Positions 35,891 to 46,500 of a DNA stretch of 64,000 bases are shown piece after piece. The translations under genes and the position numbers were made by a program. The stretch spans positions 1,178,001 through 1,242,000 of the forward strand of contig WACJ01000060.1 in the NCBI GenBank assembly GCA_008973525.1, read 5' to 3'. The number at the start of each line of letters is the position of its first letter. Position 1 is the first letter of the stretch. The notes beneath the pieces are model-generated. The model was not told the DNA's origin and searched no databases. It worked only from the letters and a program-made list of their open reading frames with translations. Origin of the DNA: Stenopsyche tienmushanensis (lineage: Eukaryota; Arthropoda; Insecta; Trichoptera; Stenopsychidae).

Positions 35891-37956
35891 TCACAGGCAG
35901 TAACATGAGTGATCAATGTGCGAAAGGATAAAAGAAAATGTAGCGAGATTTACAGGAATGGTTTCGCAACTGCCTAACGAATCACCCTTTTCTCAAATGC
36001 CGATGGAAGACTATGACGATAACTAAATAATGACAAAGAAAACATCGCTCTAATGGGGACGATCCAATCGAAAATATAGTATTTATGAAAATCGGAGGTT
36101 GAATTATTTTTTAAATGTTTGAATTTTCTTCGAATAAAATCTGATATGATTTCGTATAAGAGGTTTATGATCAACTTTTACAGAATGTATCTAGGTCATA
36201 ATGCGAGATAGGGTGAATTGTATTAAAATGTACAATACAAGATCAAATCTACAGTTATGACTAGCGACCACATTTTTAAAATGATATTGAAAACCAAGTC
36301 AAAATGGTTGGCAATGGTCCCATAAAAGGAAGAAAGTTTGTTATACTTTAATATATATGGTTTAAATTTTAAAATTATCAAAATTTCTTGGGATGTTTAG
36401 TACAATATGATCGTTCAACGCATATGGTTTGTTGAATATTTAAAGATTGTATGACAGCTGAATCAACCCACCATCATAAGGACGTCCCTTGATATAAAAT
36501 TTAAGATGCCCTTTATTCGATCTTACCCAAACGACCCTTCAAAAAGGTTTAAATGCATAACTTACACGAACACCGAGTGACCTTATCGATATATATTTTC
36601 AGGTACCAATTTCCAATTTGAACCCGGATGGTGTGAGCCCATTATTCTGACCGGATATAGATTTCAGATTATGTAATTTCTGAAGCGGAAAATTTCGCCT
36701 TGAAATCTTTATCGTTAACAGGGAAGAATATCCTGACTACTTAATATATAATATCGCACAATTAGGCTAAAATGATTTGTTGTGGGAATTTGACATATTT
36801 GCCACCATATCGGGTTATCTTTGTGGCTTGCAATTTAGGTAATGGAACACTATGTGAATTAATCGGAATGGTAAACCATACATGGAAAACAATCCGGAAC
36901 AGTATCGCATATTATGAGGTCATTATATAATTATTTGTAATGTATGGTTAATGATGTTGGTTGAATATAAATATACCATTAATAATCATGGTTCAAAATT
37001 GGATTCAAATTCTTAAAATATCTAATCAATTTATGATAAATATGAGTAGTTGATATTTGCCAGTAAATACTCAGGTTTTACCTTTCGTTTAAGTTTGAAA
37101 TGTTATGTATGAGATATAAGAGTCATTTCCGCAATTTCACTGCTCTTCGAAAGTCTCATCATGTAATCTACTTTTATGTTAAGGTATTTTTATGATTTAG
37201 ACCAATGCCAAGGAAAACATTAGCAATAGATTCGTCTAACGTGTCAAAGGCTTCCGATCGATCACCACATAGAGCAATAACCGATTTAAATATAACGGAA
37301 GTACTCCGTTACACAAACTTTTCTCATATTAAGCACATCCGCTCATATTAAATAACCTGTCAAAAGACTGCGCACTTATTTTGCCCAAATATTGGCTTAG
37401 CGAGCGAATAAATAGAAAAATTCTCACCCCGAAATTCGAAGTCAACTTTCGCATGTAAAGTTAACGGCGATGTTCGCAAAGTTTGATGTTTGTCTAAATT
37501 AGACCCTAAAACAACATCATCCACTGGGATGGGGATAATGGAAACAAGTAAATTAAGTTTTCGTAAGAACGCTGCAAAAGCCTAATAAAACGTTTAATTT
37601 ACATAGAATATGTAGAACAGGCCTGCAAGGCATTCCTTCCCCGAGTGTTAATTATTTAACATCTTTATTTGTTCGACGCGTTAATTGAATTGTATTGATA
37701 TATGCTCCTAAAGGTTTTACGGTTCATTTTGAGGCTGTAAATGAAAATTTACACGTGAAGCATATTTCGTCTGGAATAAACAATACGTTATGACTCCCAT
37801 GAGTGGATTTTTATATTCTACGTATTGATATTTACGATCGTATCAAATGATATTTACAGCGCAAAGACACCGTAAATTATAATCGAGGGCTACTTTTATT
37901 ACATTATTACGCACTAACTAATAACGTGGATAAATAATAGATTGATATAACACTAT
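35891..37956. other. AT-rich non-coding stretch
   Basis: No supportable gene. A near-palindrome taacgga/tccgtta (37293-37311) and two copies of ctcatattaa 20 bp apart (about 37324-37353) are present. The flank of the LINE insertion begins at 37957. Confidence 0.5.
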
Positions 37957-37970
37957 AATTTGTTGATATA
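37957..37970 (+). repeat. Target-site duplication at the LINE 3' side
   Basis: aatttgttgatata, identical to 43494-43507. Its last A merges into the adjoining A run, so the exact junction is uncertain by one base. Confidence 0.9.
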
Positions 37971-38366
37971 AAAAAAAAAAAAAAAAAAGGGGGACAGGGG
38001 GACCCGCCACATTCCCGAGCGTGTACCCGCATAAACTATGCTATTACAGCTCTCGCGTCAAACTACACATTTTAGTGCAAAACTAATTTAATGTCCCCCG
38101 AGAGGAACCAAACTTCTGCTCCATCTGGTGACCGAGCGCAATGCGCGAACCTTGTTTTTTTTTGGGAAAATCTGTACAAGGGGGGGGGTGCAGTCACGCG
38201 ACCGCTTACGCTGAAAGTGTAACGCGAGGGGGGGTCCGGCGGCGGCAGAAGGCCGACCCGGAAACGCTCAACGATTAGCCATCATCCGTGTTTGTGTAAG
38301 TGTGCGATTCCAACCTTATGAGGGTTTGCTTCTACGTTAAGTCGACTTCCTCCGCCACATTCTGGT
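37971..38366 (-). other. LINE 3' UTR with pyrimidine-rich tail
   Basis: About 396 nt downstream of the ORF2 stop. On the coding strand it contains several C runs (complement of 38180-38188 and 38226-38232) and ends in CCCCCTGTCCCCC followed by about 18 T. It also contains a 16-base block, 38191-38206 on the plus strand, that repeats the element's own 5' terminus in inverted orientation (15/16 identical). Neither a polyadenylation signal nor a poly(A) tail is apparent at the junction. Confidence 0.8.
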
Positions 38367-41300
38367 TTACTCCCAGTGTTTGTGGTAGAATCCGCCGGGC
38401 TCGGTCTTTTTACCGAAACTCTTGCAAAATACCGAAAAGGCGCTGAAGGCACCGGGACGGGTCACCAGATCTCTGTGCCCCACGGGCCCCTCACATGGCC
38501 CGCGGACACGGCACAGAAGCGCCTCTCGTTCGGAAGCCATGCCTTCGCATGTCCAGAGGATATGATCCGCGGACATGCTAGGTGCAGTGCATGGACAATC
38601 CGCTCTATCCGCGCGGCCCAGTCCCATTAGTTGGGCACTGAAGTGGCCATGTCCCGTCAAGAATTGAGACGTCCAGTGATTGCTGACCAGCCAGTGCGCC
38701 CTTCTTCTGCTCTCGACGGACCTGAAGAACTGAAAGAGATGGCGCCCCTTGATTGACGATTCCCATCTACCCTGCCATTCTTCTGCGGCAGCATTTTTGG
38801 CCCATTTTTTGACCTCATCTTTGAATCGCAAGAGCTCCTTTGCGTCTTTGGCGCTGAGGGTTGTCTGGCCCACCGTAAGTGGGCGCTCTTTCCTCCAGTG
38901 GTGCACGACAGCGCTGACCTGCAGCTGCAGATCCAGGGGAAACACCCCTGCCAGTATCTGGAGACTGTCTGTGGCCGTCGTGCGATAGGCCGCTGTCATC
39001 CTCAGGAGCGGATGCCTCTGCGCCGAGTTGAGTCTCGCCCTGCTAGTTGCGCCCTGCTTTCCAACTGAAAAAAGTCTAGAAGCCCATGCCCCTGCCCCGT
39101 AAGTTGCAATGCTTACGTAGATTGCCTCATATGCAATCCTCATATGCCTGGATGTCAACCCCCATTCCGACCCGCGTAGTCTAGACATCTTTGCGAAGGC
39201 GTTTGCGGCCTTCCCAGTGGCGGTCCTTATGTTCGTCGAAAATCCCCCTCCTTTTTGCAAGGTTACACCAAGGTAATTGATTTCCTTGGCGTAGGGGATG
39301 CGTATTCCGCCCAATTTTATAGGAAGATGACTGCAGCACCGCTCGCCGAGACCTCCTCTCATAACTAGCGCCGTCGTCTTCCCGGGCGCGAAAGCGAGTC
39401 TGTTCAGGACGCTCCAGTCCCATAGCAGTTCCAATGCCTTTTCCGCTCTCTCCCTTGTCTCCCTCAAAGAGTTTCCGCAAACCGTCATCGTGAGGTCGTC
39501 TGCGTACGCAATCAGCTCACAGCCCGAGGGCAGCGGCAACTCGAAAACGTCGTCCAAAAGGACATTCCAAAGGATCGGCCCGAGTACCGATCCCTGTGGG
39601 CAGCCCTTGCTGAGCTGGCGGCGGATCAGCACTCCGCCCGCTTCCGCGATGATTGTACGATCGGAGAAATAGCTTCTTATGAGGCCGATTATGTTGGCAT
39701 GAACACCACTGTTGTGCAGTTTTTTAATGATCATCGGCCACCATGCGTTATCAAACGCACCCTGGAAATCGAGAAAGATTGCGTATGCATATTTATGAGT
39801 CGCTTTACTGCGCTCCACCGTTTCGAGGACCCTGTCGATCGCATCCACGGTTGATCTTCCTGGCCTGAACCCATATTGTCTGTCCGAGAGCGGTTTGGTT
39901 CCCTCGTAGACAAGGTTCAGGCGATTAGCGATGACTTTCTCGAGGATTTTTCCAAGGATCGGCAGCAGCACTATGATTCTATAGGCCTTTGGGTCTTCCG
40001 GGGGCCTGTCCGTTTTCGCTTTGGGCAGTGTGACTGCCATCCCGACCTTCCAACATTCGGGAAATACTCCGCAGCGGAAGCATTCCCTGTATATGTGACA
40101 TAGATCAAGGTCGATCCTGTCGAAAGCCCGTCTGACGATATGCCCGTCTAGTCTGTCCGGGCCCGGCGACTTCCGAGGTTTCAAGTTTCTCACTATATCC
40201 GTTATCTCCTCGATATCAGGGGGGTCTGCGTTGGGGCCCTCGGGGGGGCGATGTAGCTCTATTCTTATTTGCTTGTGGCCTGGAGAGTCATCAGCTGGCA
40301 GGTCGTGCGGCAGCAGACATTCAAGAAGAAAACCAATCGACTGAGGCATTGATGTGGCGGTGAGACCGCTGGTGGGGTCTTTGATACCCGAGCAGACTTT
40401 TCTGGCGCCCATTGAGACGGCCTTGTATGCCGGTCCCCATGGTCTGGGCCTGCTATGGTCCTCGACGAAATCCCTCCAAGATTTTAGTTTGGCCGCACCG
40501 ATGCCTGTCTTGTACGACCTTGCCGCTTGACTTCTGATCTTTGCTCTAGCAGCAACCTCTTCGGGGGAGCCGGATTTTCTCGCTTCTTGCCATTTCCTTC
40601 TTGCTTTCCGGAGCAGAGCTCTTTGGAGCGAGAGATCGGCGTTCCACCAAGGAGGTTGGATTCTCTTGGATCCAGAGGATCTACCGAGGCCGGTCTCGGC
40701 CGCCTCTATGATAGCGGCGTTTAGGGATTCTGCAGCTTTTGCTGCGCCTTGCAGGCGGCAGATCTCGAGGCAATCCAGGTCGTTGAGTTTGGCGGCCAGG
40801 GGTTCGTCGAGTTCTTCTATATTTCTTTTGGACCTGAAGCGGCGGGGCAGTATGTTGGGGAGGCGGGCACACCAGCCATTGTCGCTTCTCACCGTGAAGG
40901 TGAGGAGGTTGTGGTCGGCACATACCGCATGTTCCCTAACTTTCCAGTCGGTGATCTGTGGAGCAATCTTGACGCCCGCGAGTGTAATATCGATGTGACT
41001 GGTGCCGTTTGCGCCTGCAAAGGTCGGGGGGCCATTTGGGTCGTTCATTACGGTTAGGCCTCGTTCCAGTATGAGGTCTACAACGGCCTGGTCTCTGCGC
41101 TCTTCTTTCTTACTTGGTACGCGGGTCAGGGGGGGGCCCCAAAGAGTTGACCTTGCGTTTGCGTCGGCACCAAAGATGGTGTTTCCCTCTCCTTGAGGGC
41201 CGAGCGCTGTCAGTGCGGTGTTGATGTCCTTAATCATTTCGTCTGGCTCCTCAGAGTACTGGAAGTATCCGGACATGAAGTACGCGGATTCTCCTCTCCA

Positions 41301-41606
41301 TCTAATTTCGGCGCACACCAGATTTTTGCTGGATATGTTTGCAAGCATCATCGCGTCGATGTTGCTGTTGTAAACCACGATGGCCGCTCCGGGCTGTGGG
41401 TGGGCGAGAATTGCTCTCACACCACTGCCGACGCCCGGGATGAATCCGCGAAAATGCGGAGGTTCTTGAACGAGGACCAGATCCAATTTCAGCTCCACTG
41501 CTGTCTTGTTCAGCTCTGACATTGCCGCTCTAGACCTCTGCAGGTTGATTTGGGCGCATCTGAGTAGTGGTTTCCGCAAGGTTGATCTCTGAGGTGACTT
41601 ATCCAT
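38367..41606 (-). CDS. R1-clade LINE ORF2: endonuclease/reverse transcriptase, 1079 aa
   Basis: The protein is expected to nick the target DNA and copy the element RNA onto it (target-primed reverse transcription). Residues about 14-245 form an AP-like endonuclease with QINLQRS (Asn21), VQEPP (Glu48), GADANARS (Asp148, Asn150), HIDITLA (Asp206) and ADHNLL (Asp231, His232), so the metal-binding and catalytic set looks complete. The reverse transcriptase begins near residue 470 with KSPGPD. It has FLDFQGAFD (Asp613), GCPQGSVLGP (from 668) and the catalytic YADD (701-704). Residues 1004-1020 form a C-X-C..H..C motif characteristic of R1-type ORF2. No RNase H domain is seen. The start ATG (41606-41604) lies inside the end of ORF1 in the motif ATGGATAA, an 8-nt overlap that suggests termination-reinitiation. 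No stop or frameshift interrupts it, and all key residues are present. Confidence 0.96.
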   Translation of the reverse strand: MDKSPQRSTLRKPLLRCAQINLQRSRAAMSELNKTAVELKLDLVLVQEPPHFRGFIPGVGSGVRAILAHPQPGAAIVVYNSNIDAMMLANISSKNLVCAEIRWRGESAYFMSGYFQYSEEPDEMIKDINTALTALGPQGEGNTIFGADANARSTLWGPPLTRVPSKKEERRDQAVVDLILERGLTVMNDPNGPPTFAGANGTSHIDITLAGVKIAPQITDWKVREHAVCADHNLLTFTVRSDNGWCARLPNILPRRFRSKRNIEELDEPLAAKLNDLDCLEICRLQGAAKAAESLNAAIIEAAETGLGRSSGSKRIQPPWWNADLSLQRALLRKARRKWQEARKSGSPEEVAARAKIRSQAARSYKTGIGAAKLKSWRDFVEDHSRPRPWGPAYKAVSMGARKVCSGIKDPTSGLTATSMPQSIGFLLECLLPHDLPADDSPGHKQIRIELHRPPEGPNADPPDIEEITDIVRNLKPRKSPGPDRLDGHIVRRAFDRIDLDLCHIYRECFRCGVFPECWKVGMAVTLPKAKTDRPPEDPKAYRIIVLLPILGKILEKVIANRLNLVYEGTKPLSDRQYGFRPGRSTVDAIDRVLETVERSKATHKYAYAIFLDFQGAFDNAWWPMIIKKLHNSGVHANIIGLIRSYFSDRTIIAEAGGVLIRRQLSKGCPQGSVLGPILWNVLLDDVFELPLPSGCELIAYADDLTMTVCGNSLRETRERAEKALELLWDWSVLNRLAFAPGKTTALVMRGGLGERCCSHLPIKLGGIRIPYAKEINYLGVTLQKGGGFSTNIRTATGKAANAFAKMSRLRGSEWGLTSRHMRIAYEAIYVSIATYGAGAWASRLFSVGKQGATSRARLNSAQRHPLLRMTAAYRTTATDSLQILAGVFPLDLQLQVSAVVHHWRKERPLTVGQTTLSAKDAKELLRFKDEVKKWAKNAAAEEWQGRWESSIKGRHLFQFFRSVESRRRAHWLVSNHWTSQFLTGHGHFSAQLMGLGRADRADCPCTAPSMSADHILWTCEGMASEREALLCRVRGPCEGPVGHRDLVTRPGAFSAFSVFCKSFGKKTEPGGFYHKHWE

Positions 41607-43116
41607 AGTCGATTCGGCTGAGGTCTCTCTTTATGTTTGCCTTGAAGACAGGGCATTCCCATGTGCCAGTGTGGTGTTCAGCATTCTTCCTCGAGGCCTT
41701 ACAGGTGGCGCAGACGTTCGCTTCTTCCTTTTTCTTGCAGTCGCCGACCTCGTGTCCGGCGTCGCCGCAATGGCTGCACGATGGGAGTTCTGCTTGACAG
41801 GTGCTTCTTCTATGGCCGTATTGATGGCAGCGATAGCACCTGGAGTCCGGGATGAAATCGCGGACTCGGCAAAGGGTCCAATCGATGTAGAAGGCCTTCC
41901 TGCGCACGAGTGCGTGTCTAGCCGCCGCAGGTACGCTCACGATTAGCGTTCCTCTGTCCGATCCCTCTCGGAATCTCAACGATCGGATGGAAGCTCTACG
42001 TCGGAGCTCTTCCTCGCTGATTATACCTTTGAGAGCTGCCCTGTGGATCTCACGGATCAGCTCATCCCCTTTTAGCTTGGGGACGCCCGTGATGACCAGT
42101 TTGGGTAGGGGAGGGACCATTACCTCCACCTTGAACCCCGCCTCCGCAATTTTTGCGCTGCCGGCCATTTTCATGGCCTCTTCCATAGTCCGAGGACAGA
42201 CCAAGACCCCTGCGCCTTTGGTTGGACGCATCGTTTCTACGACGAAGCCCTGTTCTGAGGGCTTGATCGCAACTTTTAATTTGGATACTGCTCTGAGCGA
42301 CGTATCGCCTTCTTTGGGTGCCACCGGCCTCAGGAGGACCGTGGGAGGAGGGCTCTGGGCCCATTCCGGAGGGACCTCATTTACTGGGATGCAATTAGAC
42401 CGCAAGGGGGGGAAATCCTCCTCCCTGAATCTAACATTGCCCACCTTGTTTTTCTGCAGTGACGCAGAGTATCCTGAGGCGCAGGCGGATTTTTCCGCGG
42501 CCTCTCTTCGTAATTTTTCAACCTCAGCCCTGAGGTTTGCGACCCTTAGTGCTTGTCTGGTGGCAGCGGCCTTGCATCTCTCGGCTCGGATCAGGAGGTT
42601 TAGAGCCTGGTCCTTATTCAGACGGGAGGACGTCTGAGTGACCGCCTCCATGGCGGCGTCGTACAGTTCCTCGACCTCAGCGAGGTCGGGGTCGATTTGT
42701 TCCTTCTCCGGTGTGGAGGAGGAGATGTTTAACGATGCCGTCTCGACCGGCGTCGGGGCTCTTTCGCGCGGAGTCGGGGAGCTGTCCACCTCCGCCGGAG
42801 GCGGAGAAAGGCGATTCTCTTCCGGTTCATCGCGCGGTGCTTCCGTCTCGGAGGGGTCCTCCGTCCTCTTCTGAGGGGACTCCGCGTCCAGGACAATGAT
42901 AGGATCCGGGAGAGACTCGGACAGCGCTCTAGCTTTTGCCTTGGATCTCGTCTTGTCCGATATGGCCGAACCTATAGGCGGGGCGCGGTCCGCCTTGGCG
43001 GATTTATTCGAAGGCGCTTTTTTCCTTGATTTTAGGAATTCTGCTGCCTTGTATTTTCCTTTTACGTTCTTCGGCTCGTTGGGGGATTTGCTCCCGCGAC
43101 CGAACGAGCCTTCCAT
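41599..43116 (-). CDS. R1-clade LINE ORF1: zinc-knuckle nucleic-acid binding protein, 505 aa
   Basis: Expected to coat the element RNA and form the ribonucleoprotein with ORF2 product. The N-terminal third is Lys/Ser/Pro/Glu-rich and probably disordered. Residues about 150-215 are Ala/Arg/Glu-rich and helical (LRAEVEKLRREAAEK), a probable short coiled coil. A conserved middle region (about 270-410) precedes three C-terminal zinc knuckles: CX2CX4HX4C at 427-440, a second of the same spacing at 447-460, and a variant third with Cys469, Cys472, His481/482 and Cys488. This three-knuckle arrangement is the gag-like hallmark of R1/I/Jockey-type ORF1. The start chosen is the first ATG of the open frame (43116). 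It ends in TAA, overlapping the ORF2 start by 8 nt. Confidence 0.94.
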   Translation of the reverse strand: MEGSFGRGSKSPNEPKNVKGKYKAAEFLKSRKKAPSNKSAKADRAPPIGSAISDKTRSKAKARALSESLPDPIIVLDAESPQKRTEDPSETEAPRDEPEENRLSPPPAEVDSSPTPRERAPTPVETASLNISSSTPEKEQIDPDLAEVEELYDAAMEAVTQTSSRLNKDQALNLLIRAERCKAAATRQALRVANLRAEVEKLRREAAEKSACASGYSASLQKNKVGNVRFREEDFPPLRSNCIPVNEVPPEWAQSPPPTVLLRPVAPKEGDTSLRAVSKLKVAIKPSEQGFVVETMRPTKGAGVLVCPRTMEEAMKMAGSAKIAEAGFKVEVMVPPLPKLVITGVPKLKGDELIREIHRAALKGIISEEELRRRASIRSLRFREGSDRGTLIVSVPAAARHALVRRKAFYIDWTLCRVRDFIPDSRCYRCHQYGHRRSTCQAELPSCSHCGDAGHEVGDCKKKEEANVCATCKASRKNAEHHTGTWECPVFKANIKRDLSRIDYG

Positions 43117-43493
43117 GCCGACTCAAGGTGAGTTTATGACGGCAGTAAAATGGATCCTTTCTCGGAAGGAGAGCAGTATATACCGTAATTAAAGCGACCT
43201 AACGGAATCGCAAGACAGTGCCACCGAGACAATGAGGTCTTCGGGCGATGTTGCCTAAACAGGAAGCGCGAGAGCACGTGCTCACGATGTTTACACGATC
43301 TCGCGAGATTAGGACGAATTACGAGCGCGGATACGATGAAAGCGACGGCGCGAGAGTCGCGCAGAGTACCAACTTCAAACCGACACGCAGACACGATGAT
43401 CAGCAGCGCAGAGCCTCGCTAATCGCCAGGAATCCGCAAGCACGAGAGCGTCAATCAGCACGTCCGCACTCGAAGAGAGCGGCCGCGTGACTG
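43117..43493 (-). promoter_or_regulatory. LINE 5' UTR, probable internal promoter region
   Basis: About 377 GC- and CpG-rich bases from the right duplication to the ORF1 ATG. The coding strand begins CAGTCACGCGGCCGCTC; a CAGT start resembles the initiator-like first bases of several insect LINEs that carry an internal promoter. A short 86-codon frame (43134-43394) lies in the region but is probably incidental. The role as promoter is inferred from family behaviour. Confidence 0.55.
43478..43493 (-). repeat. 5'-terminal 16-mer of the LINE, inverted copy in its 3' UTR
   Basis: The coding-strand 5' end CAGTCACGCGGCCGCT recurs on the opposite strand at 38191-38206 as CAGTCACGCGACCGCT, with one difference. 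The two copies could pair within the element RNA. Confidence 0.7.
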
Positions 43494-43507
43494 AATTTGT
43501 TGATATA
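43494..43507 (+). repeat. Target-site duplication at the LINE 5' side
   Basis: aatttgttgatata, identical to 37957-37970. Perfect 14-bp identity argues for a recent insertion. Confidence 0.93.
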
Positions 43508-46500
43508 TTGAAACAATTCGATTTGCGATGCTTTGAATTTATGATGATTTGATGGCTTGGAATCTATCGACACTATTTACTTAATGTTGAATTCACCTTT
43601 TTTGTACAAATTTGTACTGCTTTTAGATAATATTTCCTGAAAATTACAAGCATTTATCCTAAAATTTAGAGTTTGATTTATCTTCAAAGAAAATCATGCC
43701 TTCGTGTTCCTAATTTACTTAATTTTTTAGAATTACCTTTGAGATTTATTATTAAAACGAGTATTGAGATATTGATTTATTTTTATGATAATAAGAAAAC
43801 AAACATTTTATATGTTTGTGTTATATTTGTTAAACGAGATCACATAGTGTTAAATCTATGACTCTTAATTATGTATGAAATGACTAAATTTTCAATTAGA
43901 TTAAGCATATTTTAATTAAAACTTAATTTCAGCAAATGTTTTCGCTATAACATGAAAAAGCTTAGCAATCGTAAAAATAGTTCATCTGCATCCAATCAAG
44001 AATAATTTCACAGCTATTTCATTCATTTTCATCTTGACAATCTACAAATAGTCAATTTAAAATAATAGTGGTAATAATTATACAAACACTATTTAAAATA
44101 ATGCTTATTAGGAAATCTGCTGAAAAATTTTAATATCTGCTTGCCTTCAAAAATATTCAGAGTATTATAGTAAATAATTATCTTTCACGTACAAAAAATC
44201 CGATGAAAATACAGAATTCAGCTTTAACCTGTTATCCATCTGGAAATATCTTATGAGTTCTATTAAGGGTAGTAAAATTAAAATAATCATACAATGAGTG
44301 TCTGTTTAATAATGCATATTTTAATAAGCACTATGTTTTATGAATGATTTTCGATCATTAGAACAGAAAGCCATTTTCCCGAGTTAAGGCCAATAAAATT
44401 GATCGCTATTCCGGATTGTATTAAAAACATAAACTAAGACAACTAAAATATTTATGAGATATTCTAAGACGTCACCAATTTCTCGCCCGCGTGGATGGCG
44501 GGATCCGCAAAAGGCGAAGATGGGAATAATTAACGGATAAACCCTTATAATTAGGGAAGTCTGTTTGTTTAGGGCGGCTTCGTATTGGCTGATGAATAAA
44601 ACATGATTGCCTGAGTGGCTTTTCAATGAATAAAAATACGCATTTTGTTTATGTATTTTCCGATTTCCACCGCATCAAAAAGCCTCTTTGGATTGGAATC
44701 TTTGTATATTTTTTTCGAGAGTCAAAGCTTCAGTTTTTCAATACGCCACCCTTATATTTCCACCCTAATTGAATGTAATCGAAGAAAAACAGGATGGAAA
44801 TGTGAAAGGAGAAATTCGCAATCGCAGATTAAATATTTAATGTGAAAATATTTTAGCGCGGTGTCAATGGAACATTTTCGCCGAAATGATTTAGAATTAC
44901 GCCTGGATGCTTAAAACTGTGTACAATTTTGATTTTAATAAGCATTTCGTGCTTTTATTAAGTCATTTACTATGTGGTTTAGTTCAAAGATTTTTACTTT
45001 GATGCTTCGGGTTCAAATTCAGATTGTACAAAAATATTTCACCACATTAAAAAATTCTTCCGATCGATCGTCTTGGTCCAAATTTAATCTGAAATAATAA
45101 ATATTGACATATATGAAAGATCAATTTGAAAAAATATTGAAGAATTTGTTTAATAATATCGATCGGATAGAGCGCTATCAGAAAAAGTTTTATAATATAC
45201 AATGCATTTTAACACATCATAGTTATTAATTTATCTTTCATTTAGATTAATTGTATACAAATTGGGGTGTTTATATAAATACTTCATTATTTATAAGTTC
45301 TTGGATGTTTCATTATTCGATCTGTGGTAGATTGTTCATACAGCTGGGGATGATTAACGGCTCCCGATTCTAGTGTTGTATGACGATTATTTTTGTTCAG
45401 GCAAATTATGCGCATATATAAATGGCATAATCTCATACGTACATATTTTACGTGCGAGTGATTAAAACAAGTAAATCATGCATTTGATGAATGTTTGAAT
45501 AATGGATTTGTGGTTGGCGGAAACATTTTGCGATTTCCAATTCCGCTATTAAACGCTTTGGTTCCGTTCGCTTTGGGATTTGTCCACTGTTTACAATATC
45601 TGTTGGTTGCAAATTGATTTCTCAATTATACACTATAAGGATGGTGAATTTGACAATCAAAGTGCAAATTTGAATCATCTCATTAACGATCGTGATTTTT
45701 TTCCCGACCCCTCGGTATGATCTTGAGGGATTTGTAATCTCTGGAGCGAAAGATAATTGAAGATTTAATCAAAGAAGAAGATTTTAAAATTGCAAATACT
45801 AAAATTTGATTGGAAATTTCTGATAAGACAGACGTCTTTCACTTGCAGAAAAAAAACTTTATTAAAAATATGTCAAGTCGATTCCGATATAACCGAACTC
45901 TCTCCCATTTTCCTTTGTATTAGAAGACGCTATTGCTCGTTAAAATGCTAATTTGAATTTTCATAAATTCCCTGAAGCGGGGAGAAAATTTTTAAGCAGC
46001 GAGAATTTTGTATTTTCAATTGAAATAATGAACACTATAAAAAGTTATGCGTATTTTAGAATACGAAATGGAATAATCCCCGCCCGTCGAAGAGGGATGG
46101 GACACATTTTTTCGTCCAGGGATGAAAAAACACTGAATTAGTTTTAACACTTTTAGGAAGCAATTTCACAAGCTCGAAAGTAATTAGAGATTTAATTTGC
46201 GCTATTAAGCCGATACCGCTTATAATTAAAGTACAGGGGATTTACTTTTGCTCGTATAATCCTAACACCGTGGTTTTCAATCGATGCTTCGAAAGTCCCA
46301 AAACCCTTTGAGGTTTAACGATTTATCAAGACAACGTTCAACAAACGTGTGCTTTGGTTGATCCTCAATTATAAACATCCTTATAAATTATACAACAGCT
46401 GCAAATGTTTAAAATCATGTATTGATTTGCATCAGAAATATGGAATTCTGGAACAACATGCAAAATGACAACATATTTATGATTAATTCAATATTGATGT

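Larger units (their letters stand above)
37971..43493 (-). mobile_element. Full-length R1-clade non-LTR retrotransposon, apparently intact
   Basis: A unit of about 5.5 kb that is far GC-richer than its surroundings. It has a 5' UTR, a two-ORF structure and a 3' UTR, bounded by a perfect 14-bp duplication. ORF1 with three C-terminal zinc knuckles and ORF2 with an N-terminal AP-like endonuclease, a reverse transcriptase and a C-terminal CCHC-like motif, but no RNase H, match the R1 clade. Many R1 elements insert in 28S rDNA; this copy sits in ordinary AT-rich DNA, so it is a non-rDNA lineage or an off-target copy. Both ORFs are uninterrupted, which suggests recent insertion and possible activity. 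On the coding strand the element ends in about 18 T residues (plus-strand A run 37970-37988), not poly(A). Confidence 0.95.

Noticed and set aside
37970..37988. A19 run read as the poly(A) tail of a plus-strand element
   Set aside because: The LINE reading frames are on the minus strand and its duplication abuts this run, so the run is T on the coding strand and lies at the element's 3' end.
41987..42637. 216-codon plus-strand open frame
   Set aside because: Antisense to LINE ORF1; GC-rich coding DNA commonly leaves long antisense frames, and the peptide has no domain.
38376..43192. Many plus-strand and alternate minus-strand frames across the LINE
   Set aside because: Shadows of ORF1 and ORF2, which carry all the recognisable motifs.
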